Source of the DNA: Chitinophagaceae bacterium | Lineage (GTDB): Bacteria; Bacteroidota; Bacteroidia; Chitinophagales; Chitinophagaceae | Direction of reading: 5' to 3' | Length of the DNA: 64,000 nucleotides | Assembly (NCBI GenBank): GCA_016787065.1 | Contig: JAEUVD010000008.1 | Coordinates: 1-64,000, forward strand | In this document: piece after piece, positions 37,874-46,785 of the stretch | Position numbering within the stretch: the stretch's first letter is position 1 | Layout: each line of letters starts with the position of its first letter | The notes under the pieces: generated by a model | The model's database searches: none | What the model was told of the DNA's origin: nothing | Seen by the model: only the letters and a program-made list of their open reading frames with translations | Translations under genes and position numbers: made by a program

Positions 37874-38455
37874 TTAAATACTTTTTAGAGTTTGTTTAAT
37901 TAAGTCCTCCAAAGATAACCCGGGATTGGTTTTCAGGGTTTTTTGAAGAGCATTTTGAGCGGTTGCACGGGCGATGCCTAAACTAACCAGAGCATATAAC
38001 GCGTCCTGCTCCAGATTATTATACCCGGAGACAGAAATATTCATAGTTGGCTGAATTTTAACAACTTTATCTCGGAGTTCGAGTATCAAACGCTTGGCCG
38101 ATTTCGCACCGATACCTTTAATTTTTTCCAGGGCTAATTCATTGCCGGAGGCGATATGTTGCATTATTTCCTCCGGTTTCATCGAAGAAAGCATCATACG
38201 AGCTGTGCTCGCGCCTACGCCACTCACCGATAATAGTAACTGAAAGAGCGATCGTTCTTCTTCATCGAAAAAACCGTACAAGCTATGCGCATCCTCCTTA
38301 ATTTGAAGGTGGGTAAACAAAATACCTTCTTTTAAATGTTGAATTTTAGAAAAGGTATGCAAACTGATATTGACCTCATAGCCAACTCCGTTAACATCTA
38401 CCCAAACGGCAGCCGGACTAACACGCTCAAATTTTCCTTTCAGAAATACAATCAT
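37874..38455 (-). CDS. ruvA: Holliday junction DNA helicase subunit RuvA
   Basis: RuvA binds four-way junctions and loads the RuvB motor during recombination repair. The 193-residue protein has the N-terminal OB domain (MIVFLKGKFERVSPAAVWVD), paired helix-hairpin-helix motifs (LLLSVSGVGASTARMMLS and LEKIKGIGAKSAKRLILEL), and the C-terminal RuvB-binding domain (about 145-193). sprA starts seven bases after its stop, so the two are co-transcribed. A perfect -7 element lies just upstream. Confidence 0.97.
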   Translation of the reverse strand: MIVFLKGKFERVSPAAVWVDVNGVGYEVNISLHTFSKIQHLKEGILFTHLQIKEDAHSLYGFFDEEERSLFQLLLSVSGVGASTARMMLSSMKPEEIMQHIASGNELALEKIKGIGAKSAKRLILELRDKVVKIQPTMNISVSGYNNLEQDALYALVSLGIARATAQNALQKTLKTNPGLSLEDLIKQTLKSI

Positions 38456-38465
38456 AGCAAGTGAA

Positions 38466-38473
38466 CAAATATA
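38466..38473 (-). promoter_or_regulatory. -7 promoter element of ruvA-sprA
   Basis: The minus strand reads TATATTTG, a perfect TAnnTTTG, eleven bases upstream of the ruvA ATG. It should drive both ruvA and sprA with a very short leader. Confidence 0.55.
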
Positions 38474-38743
38474 GGTGATTTTGACTAATGGAAACTATAG
38501 CGCAATATCAATAAATTACTACCCCAACATGGGTTGAGAAATAAAATCTAACTACTTCATTCACAACAAATAAGGGTATTTTTTAATCTTCCAACGCAAT
38601 ACCCTGAACCAGCCTTGTCAAATCGTACATGGTTGAATTAAAGTAGCCTTACAAATTGAACTATTTATTTTCGAAGTAATTTAAAATTAAGCCTCACCTT
38701 TAGCCCGAAATAGATCTATTCATAAAATCATTGTACAAAGCTG

Positions 38744-39466
38744 ATGTCACTCATTGTAACCTTATATGTTCCGGAAGGAATGGTCATAGCCGGCGATAGC
38801 CGCTTAACGCTTAGCTGGACCAACAAAACAGCCGGAGGCGATCAGCTGCACATGATTTCGGCTTCCGATTCAAATACTAAAATCTTCTGTATCAATCAAC
38901 GCTTCGGAATCGGAACGTTTGGCGCTGCCGATATTAAGGGCGTTCCAATTGCCGGTTTTATTAATCAATTTGTTGAGGAGAAAATAACAGCACAAACAAC
39001 GATCGATCAACTTCCGCAATTGTTACTCGACTTTTTCGGTATGAAGTACGACTATCCAGCGGCCCATTTTCATACGATAGGGTATAGTCATGAACAAGGT
39101 ATTTCAGTACCACATGCCTATGTGGTGAATATTGCGGCACGGCAAATTTCGCGGGTGAATGCACAACAACAGGAAATACGTTATGGCGCCGTGTGGGGTG
39201 GTGAAACGGAAGTGCTTTCCCGATTATTGAATACGGTGAGGATGTTCAATGGAAAAGATTGGGTAGAAACACCTGTTACGCCGATACCATGGAATTTTAT
39301 GACCTTACAAGATGCTATCGATTTTGCGAAATACGCTGTTCGAACCACGATTGATACCATTCGCTTTCAGCAAAAAGAAAAAACAGTTGGTGGCCCTATC
39401 GACATTTTAGTTATTCGTCCCAATGAAGCTCCAGATTGGATTGCCAAAAAGAGTTTGGTTGCTTAG
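38744..39466 (+). CDS. Proteasome-like Ntn-hydrolase candidate
   Basis: This 240-residue cytoplasmic protein has no signal peptide. Its N-terminus, MSLIVTLYVPEGMVIAGDSRLT, has the strand-turn-strand pattern of proteasome beta subunits and HslV. After Met removal Ser2 would sit at the position of catalytic Thr1; Gly12, Asp18 and Arg20 then match the conserved Gly11, Asp17 and Arg19, and Lys46 in TKIFCINQRFGIGTFG matches Lys33 with a 13-residue insert. It is about the size of Anbu and proteasome beta subunits. No partner such as an AAA unfoldase or transglutaminase gene is adjacent. If active, it would cleave peptides or amides with a Ser nucleophile. The fold is inferred from motifs. Confidence 0.6.
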   Translation: MSLIVTLYVPEGMVIAGDSRLTLSWTNKTAGGDQLHMISASDSNTKIFCINQRFGIGTFGAADIKGVPIAGFINQFVEEKITAQTTIDQLPQLLLDFFGMKYDYPAAHFHTIGYSHEQGISVPHAYVVNIAARQISRVNAQQQEIRYGAVWGGETEVLSRLLNTVRMFNGKDWVETPVTPIPWNFMTLQDAIDFAKYAVRTTIDTIRFQQKEKTVGGPIDILVIRPNEAPDWIAKKSLVA

Positions 39467-39599
39467 TTTTATTATTTCAAATCGTACACCGAACATAACA
39501 ATGCTTATAAGGTGAATGGTTTGTGTGGATATAAATTTTGGTGTCGAGAAATTAGAAGAAATATCACCAATTTGTATTTAGTCTGGATAGGTTAATAAC

Positions 39600-40370
39600 T
39601 CACGATTTTTTTCCTGCCGGCCAACGAGTATTATACAAAGCAATAAAATCAGATACGCTTAATTGCTCCGCACGTTTATCAAAAATAGAATCTGTAAGTT
39701 GATCTGCCGGAAGAAAGGACTTTAATCCGTTTCGTAAGGTCTTTCTTCGTTGATTGAAGCAGACTTTAATAAATTTTCTGAAGGCATTATAGTCACCATC
39801 AAACAAGGGCTGCTCTCTACGGCGCATACGAATAACGCCCGACATCACTTTGGGTGCTGGAGTAAAACAATGCGGTGGAACATCCATTAAATATTCCAAT
39901 TCAAAATAACATTGAGTAAGTACACTTAAAATACCATAGTCTTTATTGCCTTCTTTCGACGCAATACGAACTGCCACTTCCTTCTGAAACATACCTACTA
40001 CTTCATCTACCGCACCACGCCATTCAAGGAGTTTGAATACAATTTGGGAAGAAATATTATACGGAAAATTTCCTATCACAGAGAAATTATGCCAGCTTGG
40101 TTTAGGTGCTTCTAAAAAATCGAGTTCACGAATTTTTCCTTTCAAGCTAGGTATTGTTTGTTCCAGATAAAGAACTTTCTCACGATCTAATTCAATACAA
40201 TAAAAATCATCCCATGCATGTTGGATTAAATACTTGGTGAGTGCGCCGGCACCCGGTCCAATTTCAATCAAGTGTTTGGTGTTCGGATGAAGCGAAGCAA
40301 CAATCTCCTTACAGATACTTTCATCATGCAGAAAATGTTGACCGAGTGATTTTTTATGTGTGTACTGCAT
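39600..40370 (-). CDS. rsmA: 16S rRNA dimethyladenosine transferase
   Basis: RsmA (KsgA) dimethylates two adjacent adenosines near the 3' end of 16S rRNA during small-subunit assembly, using S-adenosylmethionine. The 256-residue protein has SLGQHFLHD at 8-16, the SAM-binding EIGPGAG at 36-42, and the catalytic NFPY at 101-104. It starts 14 bases after parC stops, so the two form an operon. Confidence 0.97.
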   Translation of the reverse strand: MQYTHKKSLGQHFLHDESICKEIVASLHPNTKHLIEIGPGAGALTKYLIQHAWDDFYCIELDREKVLYLEQTIPSLKGKIRELDFLEAPKPSWHNFSVIGNFPYNISSQIVFKLLEWRGAVDEVVGMFQKEVAVRIASKEGNKDYGILSVLTQCYFELEYLMDVPPHCFTPAPKVMSGVIRMRRREQPLFDGDYNAFRKFIKVCFNQRRKTLRNGLKSFLPADQLTDSIFDKRAEQLSVSDFIALYNTRWPAGKKS

Positions 40371-40384
40371 GCAATAATTACGGA

Positions 40385-42895
40385 TTAGAATAACTCACCT
40401 TGCTTGGCATCGTCGCTTTCGGTTTCATTCTGTAAATTAATTTCCAATAAATCCTTGTCACATAGTTTCACACCAATCGCTTTCCATCCCATCACATCTA
40501 CAAACTCTTCGAGATGAATTATTTGTTCGCTCGGAAGAAATTTCTTTTTCCCTGTTTTCAATTTGATAATCGGTGAAGGAATATTGGTAACCCATTCTAA
40601 ATAATTTCCTTCGCCTTCTTTTATAAATTGAAAACGGGTATTCATGGTAAGCGTTTCAATCTTAAATCGTTTAACATTGAATTGCTTTTTTTCTGCATCA
40701 AAATAAACAGAAGTTACCACCGCATCGGGCTTAAACTTACCAATCATTACTACTTTTTCTGCATCAAAACGGTTACTTAGTTCGGTTGTGTTTAAGGTAT
40801 AGGAGCCATCGTTATAAAACGTGAGTATCTTATCATCTTCGGCAAAACTACCCAAGTACATACCTTTTTCTTCGATGTTTAATCGACCAACTACATCATC
40901 ATACCAAATCTTCTTACCACCTAAACTAGATGTTCCTTTTTGCTTTAGTTTGATGTTTTTGATAGGATATTTCGTAACCTGATTACCCATACTGCTTCGA
41001 CCTTTAATGGCTAATTCTTCAAAGTCGAATTCAAAGGATTTAATTTTTGCTTTACACGCAGCAGATAAATTCACTGTTACGATTTCGCTTTCACCATTGG
41101 CATTCGACGTATAGTATAACACTTTACTTTTAGGTGTTCCTTTGGTAAGGTCGTATTCTTTATCGCGTGTGATACCGGTAACATTAAATCGTTTTGCATA
41201 GCTTACACCAGTTTTACCGTCAACATAAATCATATTGTATGTAGTTCGGTCGTCGTTCTTTTTAAAAATTTCAGCATGAATAATGTCTTTACCAATAAAA
41301 TTCTTATCGGCTACCTTAATCACTTTCATTTTACCTTCTCGGGTGAAGGCAATAATCTGATCCACGTCGGAGCATTCCAAAAGCAATTCATCTTTCTTTA
41401 GTCCGGTTCCGATAAAACCTTCTTCCCGATTGATATAAAGTTTGGTATTAATGATAGCAATTTCTGCTACCTGTATCGTATCAAATATTTTTATTTCAGT
41501 TTTTCGTTCGCGTCCTTTACCGAATGTTTTTAATAAGTCTTCAAAATACGCAATAGCGAATTCAGTGAGATGCGCTAAATGATGTTTGGTATCTTCTAAA
41601 TTTTTTTCAACTTGTTTAATATGTTCATCGGCTTTGAAGGAATCGAATTTTGAAATACGTTTAATTTTTATTTCCGTTAATCGAACGATATCTTCCTGTG
41701 TAATTTCACGGAAGAATAATTTCTTATAAGGTTTTAATCCTTTATCAATAGCTGAAATTACACCTTCCCAAGTTTCTTCTTCTTCAATATTTCGATAGAT
41801 ACGTTTTTCGATGAATATTTTTTCCAATGAACTATAATGCCAATTATCTTCTAGTTCACGCAGTTTTATTTCTAGTTCTTTTTTGAGAAGTTCTTTCGTG
41901 CTATCTGTCGATATTTTTAGTAATTCAGTGGCCGTAATAAAACGCGGTTTATCATCAATAATCACACAAATATTCGGTGATATTGAAACCTCGCAATGGG
42001 TAAAAGCATACAAGGCATCAATTGTTTGATCGGGAGTAACACCGGTGGCTAATTGAATTTCAACTTCTACCTCCGCAGCCGTATTATCGGTAACTTTTTT
42101 AATTTTTATTTTACCAGAGTCATTCGCTTTCACAATACTTTCAATTAAATTAGGTACTGTGATTCCGAAAGGAACATCTTTAATAAGTACGGTTTTGTTA
42201 TCCACTTTTTCGATATGACAGCGCACACGCACTTTTCCGCCTCGTTTGCCATCGTTGTAATTGCTTACATCAACCATGCCTCCGGTTAGAAAATCCGGAA
42301 AGAGTTCAAACTTTTTGTTTTTAAGATATTTAATCGATGCGTCGATAATTTCACAAAAATTGTGTGGTAAAATTTTTGTAGATAAGCCTACCGCAATCCC
42401 CTCAGCACCTTGCGCAAGAAGCAAAGGAAATTTCATGGGTAAGTTAACAGGCTCGTTCTTGCGGCCATCATAACTCAGTTGCCAATCGGTTGTTTTTGCA
42501 TTGAAAGCAACAGCCAGTGCAAATTTGGAGAGACGTGTTTCAATATAACGTGGAGCCGCAGCGCCATCGCCTGTTCGCACATCACCCCAGTTACCTTGGG
42601 TATCAAGCATCAAATCTTTTTGTCCGATGGTAATTATAGCTTCGCCAATACTGGCATCCCCATGCGGATGGTATTGCATGGTTTGTCCGATTACATTGGC
42701 CACTTTGTTAAAACGACCATCGTCCATTTCTTTCAAAGAATGAAAGATGCGTCGTTGCACCGGCTTTAAACCATCGATACCCGAAGGCACGGCCCGTTCC
42801 AAAATAACATAGCTGGCATAATCGAGAAACCAACTCTGATACATATCACTTACATGATTGGCGTGTGCACCTTCCTGATTTAATTCGTCTGACAT
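40385..42895 (-). CDS. parC: DNA topoisomerase IV subunit A
   Basis: ParC cuts and rejoins DNA to decatenate sister chromosomes together with ParE. The 836-residue protein has the winged-helix/tower domains of type IIA topoisomerases: HPHGDASIGEA at 76-86 and catalytic Tyr117 in AAPRYIETRLS. The C-terminal beta-pinwheel (about 490-810) has diverged blades, as in ParC rather than GyrA, and no GyrA-box was found. The residue matching GyrA Ser83 is Ala81. parE is not adjacent. A perfect TAnnTTTG lies five bases upstream of the ATG. Confidence 0.93.
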   Translation of the reverse strand: MSDELNQEGAHANHVSDMYQSWFLDYASYVILERAVPSGIDGLKPVQRRIFHSLKEMDDGRFNKVANVIGQTMQYHPHGDASIGEAIITIGQKDLMLDTQGNWGDVRTGDGAAAPRYIETRLSKFALAVAFNAKTTDWQLSYDGRKNEPVNLPMKFPLLLAQGAEGIAVGLSTKILPHNFCEIIDASIKYLKNKKFELFPDFLTGGMVDVSNYNDGKRGGKVRVRCHIEKVDNKTVLIKDVPFGITVPNLIESIVKANDSGKIKIKKVTDNTAAEVEVEIQLATGVTPDQTIDALYAFTHCEVSISPNICVIIDDKPRFITATELLKISTDSTKELLKKELEIKLRELEDNWHYSSLEKIFIEKRIYRNIEEEETWEGVISAIDKGLKPYKKLFFREITQEDIVRLTEIKIKRISKFDSFKADEHIKQVEKNLEDTKHHLAHLTEFAIAYFEDLLKTFGKGRERKTEIKIFDTIQVAEIAIINTKLYINREEGFIGTGLKKDELLLECSDVDQIIAFTREGKMKVIKVADKNFIGKDIIHAEIFKKNDDRTTYNMIYVDGKTGVSYAKRFNVTGITRDKEYDLTKGTPKSKVLYYTSNANGESEIVTVNLSAACKAKIKSFEFDFEELAIKGRSSMGNQVTKYPIKNIKLKQKGTSSLGGKKIWYDDVVGRLNIEEKGMYLGSFAEDDKILTFYNDGSYTLNTTELSNRFDAEKVVMIGKFKPDAVVTSVYFDAEKKQFNVKRFKIETLTMNTRFQFIKEGEGNYLEWVTNIPSPIIKLKTGKKKFLPSEQIIHLEEFVDVMGWKAIGVKLCDKDLLEINLQNETESDDAKQGELF

Positions 42896-42899
42896 GGCG

Positions 42900-42907
42900 C
42901 AAATGTA
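42900..42907 (-). promoter_or_regulatory. -7 promoter element of parC-rsmA
   Basis: The minus strand reads TACATTTG, a perfect TAnnTTTG, just upstream of the parC ATG at 42895. Confidence 0.55.
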
Positions 42908-42987
42908 GAGTTTGCCTTTTTTGAACCATCAGAATAGTTAATAACATACTTGTTGAATAAATTCTGATTCTGGTTTGGAATACATAA

Positions 42988-42995
42988 TACATTTG
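42988..42995 (+). promoter_or_regulatory. -7 promoter element of the DUF4271-hemD pair
   Basis: The plus strand reads TACATTTG, a perfect TAnnTTTG, seven bases before ATG 43002. It sits downstream of the alternative start at 42975 and so decides between them. Confidence 0.55.
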
Positions 42996-43001
42996 CCAGC
43001 C

Positions 43002-43844
43002 ATGAGCTTGCCTCGCGTATTTTTTCTAATAGTATTGTTGGTTTTTTCGGTTGCCGGCAAAGCAAGTTCGTTCCCCGACTTAGATTCATTGCTTAGGCAA
43101 CAACCCCAAGCAAGTGCTTTTCAACTACAAACAACATGGCTCAAAAGCCACCCGATGTTGTACCCGCCCAACACGAATACGATTATAGAACGTCCGAGAA
43201 AACAACAAAATAAAACCGGGTTATTTCTCTCGGCCATTGTGTTACTTTACGCGTTCGCCGGTTTTCGTTTGGCCTTCGGAAAGAATTTGCAAGATGCATT
43301 TTCATGGTTACGAAAAACTGATGAGCGTGGTGCGAACCGACGAACATTAAATAATTCCGTTCGCTATCCAGGTATCTTTAGTGCCGTGTATTTGGCTTGT
43401 TTAGCGTATGTGTTGTATCACTATATCGCATCAAACAAAATCTTTATGAATATACATACAAAGGGCTCCTTGCTACTCTTTAGTATTGCCCTTTGCTTCG
43501 GCTTATATGCGTTGCGTTATTGTTTGCAGCGCGTATTGGTATGGACTTTCCTTACCAAGGAAGTGTATGAAGATTATCAAGGTAATATGACATCCATCAC
43601 GCAAATCGGGTCTGTTATACTTTTTCCGGTGTGCATTGTGATGTTGCTTAGCAGTGGTAGTTTCTTTCAGGTTATTTTATATACCTCTATTCTTGTGATT
43701 GGATTTATTACCCTATGGCGCTATGCCCGAATGATACGAGGGCTAAAAAAAATAATGTCGATCGATTTTGTTCATTTTTTTCTATACCTTTGCGCCTTTG
43801 AAATTTTACCTATACTCGCTGCTGGGCGGTTTATGTTGAAGTAA
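43002..43844 (+). CDS. DUF4271 membrane protein
   Basis: This 280-residue inner-membrane protein has an N-terminal signal-like stretch and about six hydrophobic segments from residue 75 on. It matches the style of DUF4271, a Bacteroidota family of unknown function usually encoded just before uroporphyrinogen-III synthase, as it is here. ATG 43002 is preferred over ATG 42975 because the -7 element lies between them. A role in envelope or heme biology is only a context guess. Confidence 0.82.
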   Translation: MSLPRVFFLIVLLVFSVAGKASSFPDLDSLLRQQPQASAFQLQTTWLKSHPMLYPPNTNTIIERPRKQQNKTGLFLSAIVLLYAFAGFRLAFGKNLQDAFSWLRKTDERGANRRTLNNSVRYPGIFSAVYLACLAYVLYHYIASNKIFMNIHTKGSLLLFSIALCFGLYALRYCLQRVLVWTFLTKEVYEDYQGNMTSITQIGSVILFPVCIVMLLSSGSFFQVILYTSILVIGFITLWRYARMIRGLKKIMSIDFVHFFLYLCAFEILPILAAGRFMLK

Positions 43845-43877
43845 AATGTCGGAAAACCGGAAACATTACTCGCTGAT

Positions 43878-44690
43878 ATGTCAAAAGCTGTAAAACAACC
43901 AGGTACTGAAAAAGTTAAAGAAGGTAGTTTGAAACCAATCAAATCGGTACTGGTGGCGCAGCCTCGTCCGGAGTCGGAAAAATCACCTTATTTTGATTTA
44001 GAAAAGAAGTATAATGTAACCTTTAATTTTTGTCCGTTTATTTTGGTTGAAGGTGTGCCCGGTAAGGATTTCCGAAAACAAAAAGTAGATATTCACGATT
44101 ACTCGGCCATCATTTTTAATAGTCGCAATGCGATCGATCATTTTTTTCGAATTGTAGAGGAATTAAAAATTAAAATTTCACCGGAAATGAAATACTTCTG
44201 TATTACGGAAGCAATTGCGCTTTATTTACAGAAGTTCATCATCTACAGAAAACGTAAAATTTTTTATGGTGAAGATGGTTCTATCCAAAGTATGCTGGAT
44301 GTGATTGCCCGACACAAGAGTAAAGAGAAATACCTTGTTCCTTTAAACGATATCTGTAGAAATGAAACCTTAGAATGTTTACAGAAGAATAGTTTGGAAT
44401 ATGTAGAAGTGGTTTTATATCGAACCGTTATCAATGACGTAAAAGAGGAATTGAAGAAGAAGCCCGATATGATTGTGTTTTTTACACCGGGTGGAGTTAA
44501 ATCGCTCTTTCATAATGATCCGGATTTTGTTCAGAATGGAACGCTGATTGGTGCTTTCGGTCCAATTACTTCAAAGGCTGTAGAAGATGCCGGGTTGCTA
44601 CTCGATATTAAAGCCCCAATACCTAATGTGCCTTCAATGCCAAGCGCACTCGATTTGTTTTTAGCTACGCGTAATAAGGCTATAAAATAA
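43878..44690 (+). CDS. hemD: Uroporphyrinogen-III synthase
   Basis: HemD closes the linear tetrapyrrole hydroxymethylbilane into uroporphyrinogen III on the way to heme. The 270-residue protein has the two-lobed HemD pattern: SVLVAQPRPES at the start, DYSAIIFNSRNAIDHFF near residue 75, and PDMIVFFTPGGVKSLF near 195. The first 20 residues are a basic tail. It follows the DUF4271 gene by 33 bases, the usual Bacteroidota arrangement. Confidence 0.9.
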   Translation: MSKAVKQPGTEKVKEGSLKPIKSVLVAQPRPESEKSPYFDLEKKYNVTFNFCPFILVEGVPGKDFRKQKVDIHDYSAIIFNSRNAIDHFFRIVEELKIKISPEMKYFCITEAIALYLQKFIIYRKRKIFYGEDGSIQSMLDVIARHKSKEKYLVPLNDICRNETLECLQKNSLEYVEVVLYRTVINDVKEELKKKPDMIVFFTPGGVKSLFHNDPDFVQNGTLIGAFGPITSKAVEDAGLLLDIKAPIPNVPSMPSALDLFLATRNKAIK

Positions 44691-44761
44691 TTTCACACGA
44701 CGTTGTATTTATTGAATGACTTGTTCCTATTTCAAGTTGCTTTGCGTTTTTCGTTCAGGCC

Positions 44762-44797
44762 AAAAAAAAGAGGCTGTAATGTGCTACAACCTCTTTT
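44762..44797. terminator. Bidirectional terminator between hemD and tssC
   Basis: AAAAGAGG (44766-44773) pairs with CCTCTTTT (44790-44797) and TGTA pairs with TACA inside. An A-run of eight on the left serves the minus strand (tssC) well; the plus-strand T-run is short. Confidence 0.85.
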
Positions 44798-44817
44798 CCA
44801 TTATAGATGAAAATACT

Positions 44818-46206
44818 TTATTTCTCTTGGTTATACTCACTATTCCATTGAGCACCGTCATCACCTTTTTGTCCGTCCATTTTGATTAAGAAATTCTTAG
44901 CCGGGAAATAAGGCTTCATATGAATATCTAAATGAATTTTATCTTTCTGAACCGGATCTTGTTCAAAACGACGAATACTGAAATCTTCAATTAGTTTATC
45001 CGGACCCGTTATTTGATCTAAGAATTTAACTATTTGGTTCATGAGATCTTTACGGGTATTTGCATTGAAATTTTCAAAGGCTCTGCGATTCAGAAAATCC
45101 ATCAACACTTTCGTAACGTAATCAAATACACGCACTACAGAATATGTTTGCAATCCTAAATTATCGCCATTGAAAAGGGTTTTAGCAGAGAAGGCCATTA
45201 CTTTGCCGTATTCTTTTACCATGGGTACTAAGCCCATTTTTTCAAGGTTGGCAATTTCACTTTTTTTCAAATCAAATTTAACACCATCCACTTCATTCAT
45301 GCTACCGAATTTCTTTCCGGCTGTAACCTGACTCATGAGGGTTTTATAAATTTTACCGGCAAGAGCACCACTCGGTGGTACATACAAATCATCTTCTTCT
45401 CCTAATTCCTCAAATTTCTCACGACCAACTAACCAGTTTGCCGTCATCATTACATTCGAACGGTATTTATCGCCACCCGTAAGGTTCGCCATTTCAAATA
45501 ATTCCATCACGTCGTCCGGCGCATCAAGGTTTTCAAAATCGGTCACGAGCATCACTTTATTTTCATGAGCTATTTTAGCCCATTTCTCCACTACTTTATT
45601 AGAACCCAGATATCCAGGTATACACATGATGCTGTAATTATTTCGAAGATCTAAGCGGTCGAAACTCATTTTTAATTCTTCATTCACCGAATCAATAAAA
45701 CGAGTATTATCTAAATCTTTCAATTGATCTAATTCGCAATTCATGAACGACACATTCTTGAGTTTATCGCTTTCGGTATTCTTGAAGAATAAAGCTACCG
45801 AACGATAGCTGCGTTCCAGATCTTTTGTTTCTTCCACCGCTTTCGCTAGATTTTCACGAAGTACTTTCTGACACTGTTCCGCTTTCTTATCGCAAGAATC
45901 TACCATGCTACTGATGTCGCTATTAGCAGATAAAATTTCCGACCACAATTCAAGGGTACGTTTCAATGTTTCGCGTTCACTTTTTTTGGCCGATTCGCTT
46001 AAGAATATATTTTTTCTGGCTTTACGTTCAGGGTTCAAGTTTTGAGCTCCTTCTACCGAAGCTTCAATTAAATCGAAGCCTCCAAACTTGGCCAATTTAT
46101 CTACGCTATCTTTTAAAACCTGCGCGGGATTGGCAATTACGGGTTGTTTGGGTGCTTCCGCAAATTGTTGTTGTTCCTGCTGCTGTTGTTCTTGCATATT
46201 GTCCAT
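44818..46206 (-). CDS. tssC: T6SS contractile sheath large subunit (subtype iii style)
   Basis: TssC (VipB) pairs with TssB to build the contractile sheath of a type VI secretion machine. The 462-residue protein starts with a Gln-rich tail. Its core (about 60-420) matches the family style of Bacteroidota TssC: the FDRLDLRNNYSIMCIPGY region, TANWLVGREKF and a C-terminal NTRKDLMNQIVKFLDQ stretch. tssB lies 16 bases upstream on the same strand. No tssD-G, tssK or vgrG gene is within the window. The terminator at 44762 closes the unit. Confidence 0.88.
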   Translation of the reverse strand: MDNMQEQQQQEQQQFAEAPKQPVIANPAQVLKDSVDKLAKFGGFDLIEASVEGAQNLNPERKARKNIFLSESAKKSERETLKRTLELWSEILSANSDISSMVDSCDKKAEQCQKVLRENLAKAVEETKDLERSYRSVALFFKNTESDKLKNVSFMNCELDQLKDLDNTRFIDSVNEELKMSFDRLDLRNNYSIMCIPGYLGSNKVVEKWAKIAHENKVMLVTDFENLDAPDDVMELFEMANLTGGDKYRSNVMMTANWLVGREKFEELGEEDDLYVPPSGALAGKIYKTLMSQVTAGKKFGSMNEVDGVKFDLKKSEIANLEKMGLVPMVKEYGKVMAFSAKTLFNGDNLGLQTYSVVRVFDYVTKVLMDFLNRRAFENFNANTRKDLMNQIVKFLDQITGPDKLIEDFSIRRFEQDPVQKDKIHLDIHMKPYFPAKNFLIKMDGQKGDDGAQWNSEYNQEK

Positions 46207-46222
46207 AGTGTATGTTTCTATT

Positions 46223-46675
46223 TTATTTATTATTATTTAATTCTTGTATTAACGAATGAATGGAGTCTAACAAGGCTTGTTTAGCATCAGAATTTTCGAG
46301 TGCTGATTTCAAAATTTTATTTGTTTTAAGCTGCTTGATTATTTTCTGATACTGATCTTGTTGTGTTGTAACATCTTTCAGAAATGCACTTTGTTCTGTG
46401 ATACCTTTTACACCGAAATCACCAAGGTTTGCAAACCGCAGCGATTCTTTTCGAGCCATGCCATTGGCGTCGTTAAACTCTACTTCAACTTCCGGTTTAA
46501 ATTGATCAAACACTTGTTCAATGGTTTGTAAGCCATGTACAATTTGTGGTTTCACCGGAGCATCTTGCGTCAGTTTCTCCATCATTAAGGTTCTGTTCTG
46601 GGGAATATCGGCAAAGGCTTCGCTAGCATCCGTTTTAACTTCATTACCACCTATTCCGTAATTGCTATCCATCAT
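46223..46675 (-). CDS. tssB: T6SS contractile sheath small subunit (subtype iii style)
   Basis: TssB (VipA) intertwines with TssC in the sheath. The 150-residue acidic protein has a helical core with KPEVEVEFNDANG and RFANLGDFGV, and it begins with a short disordered N-terminus. It is first in the tssBC pair. Its upstream region contains TACTTTGG, a near match to the -7 consensus, so tssBC may have their own promoter separate from tssH. Confidence 0.82.
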   Translation of the reverse strand: MMDSNYGIGGNEVKTDASEAFADIPQNRTLMMEKLTQDAPVKPQIVHGLQTIEQVFDQFKPEVEVEFNDANGMARKESLRFANLGDFGVKGITEQSAFLKDVTTQQDQYQKIIKQLKTNKILKSALENSDAKQALLDSIHSLIQELNNNK

Positions 46676-46785
46676 AGTATTAATTTTTTAATGTTGTTTA
46701 TAAATTTTCTGTGTAGAACGCCAAAGTATGACGAGTTAAAAATAACGGTTTTATTCAGAGTTCACAAGTATTCCTTTTTTATTGT

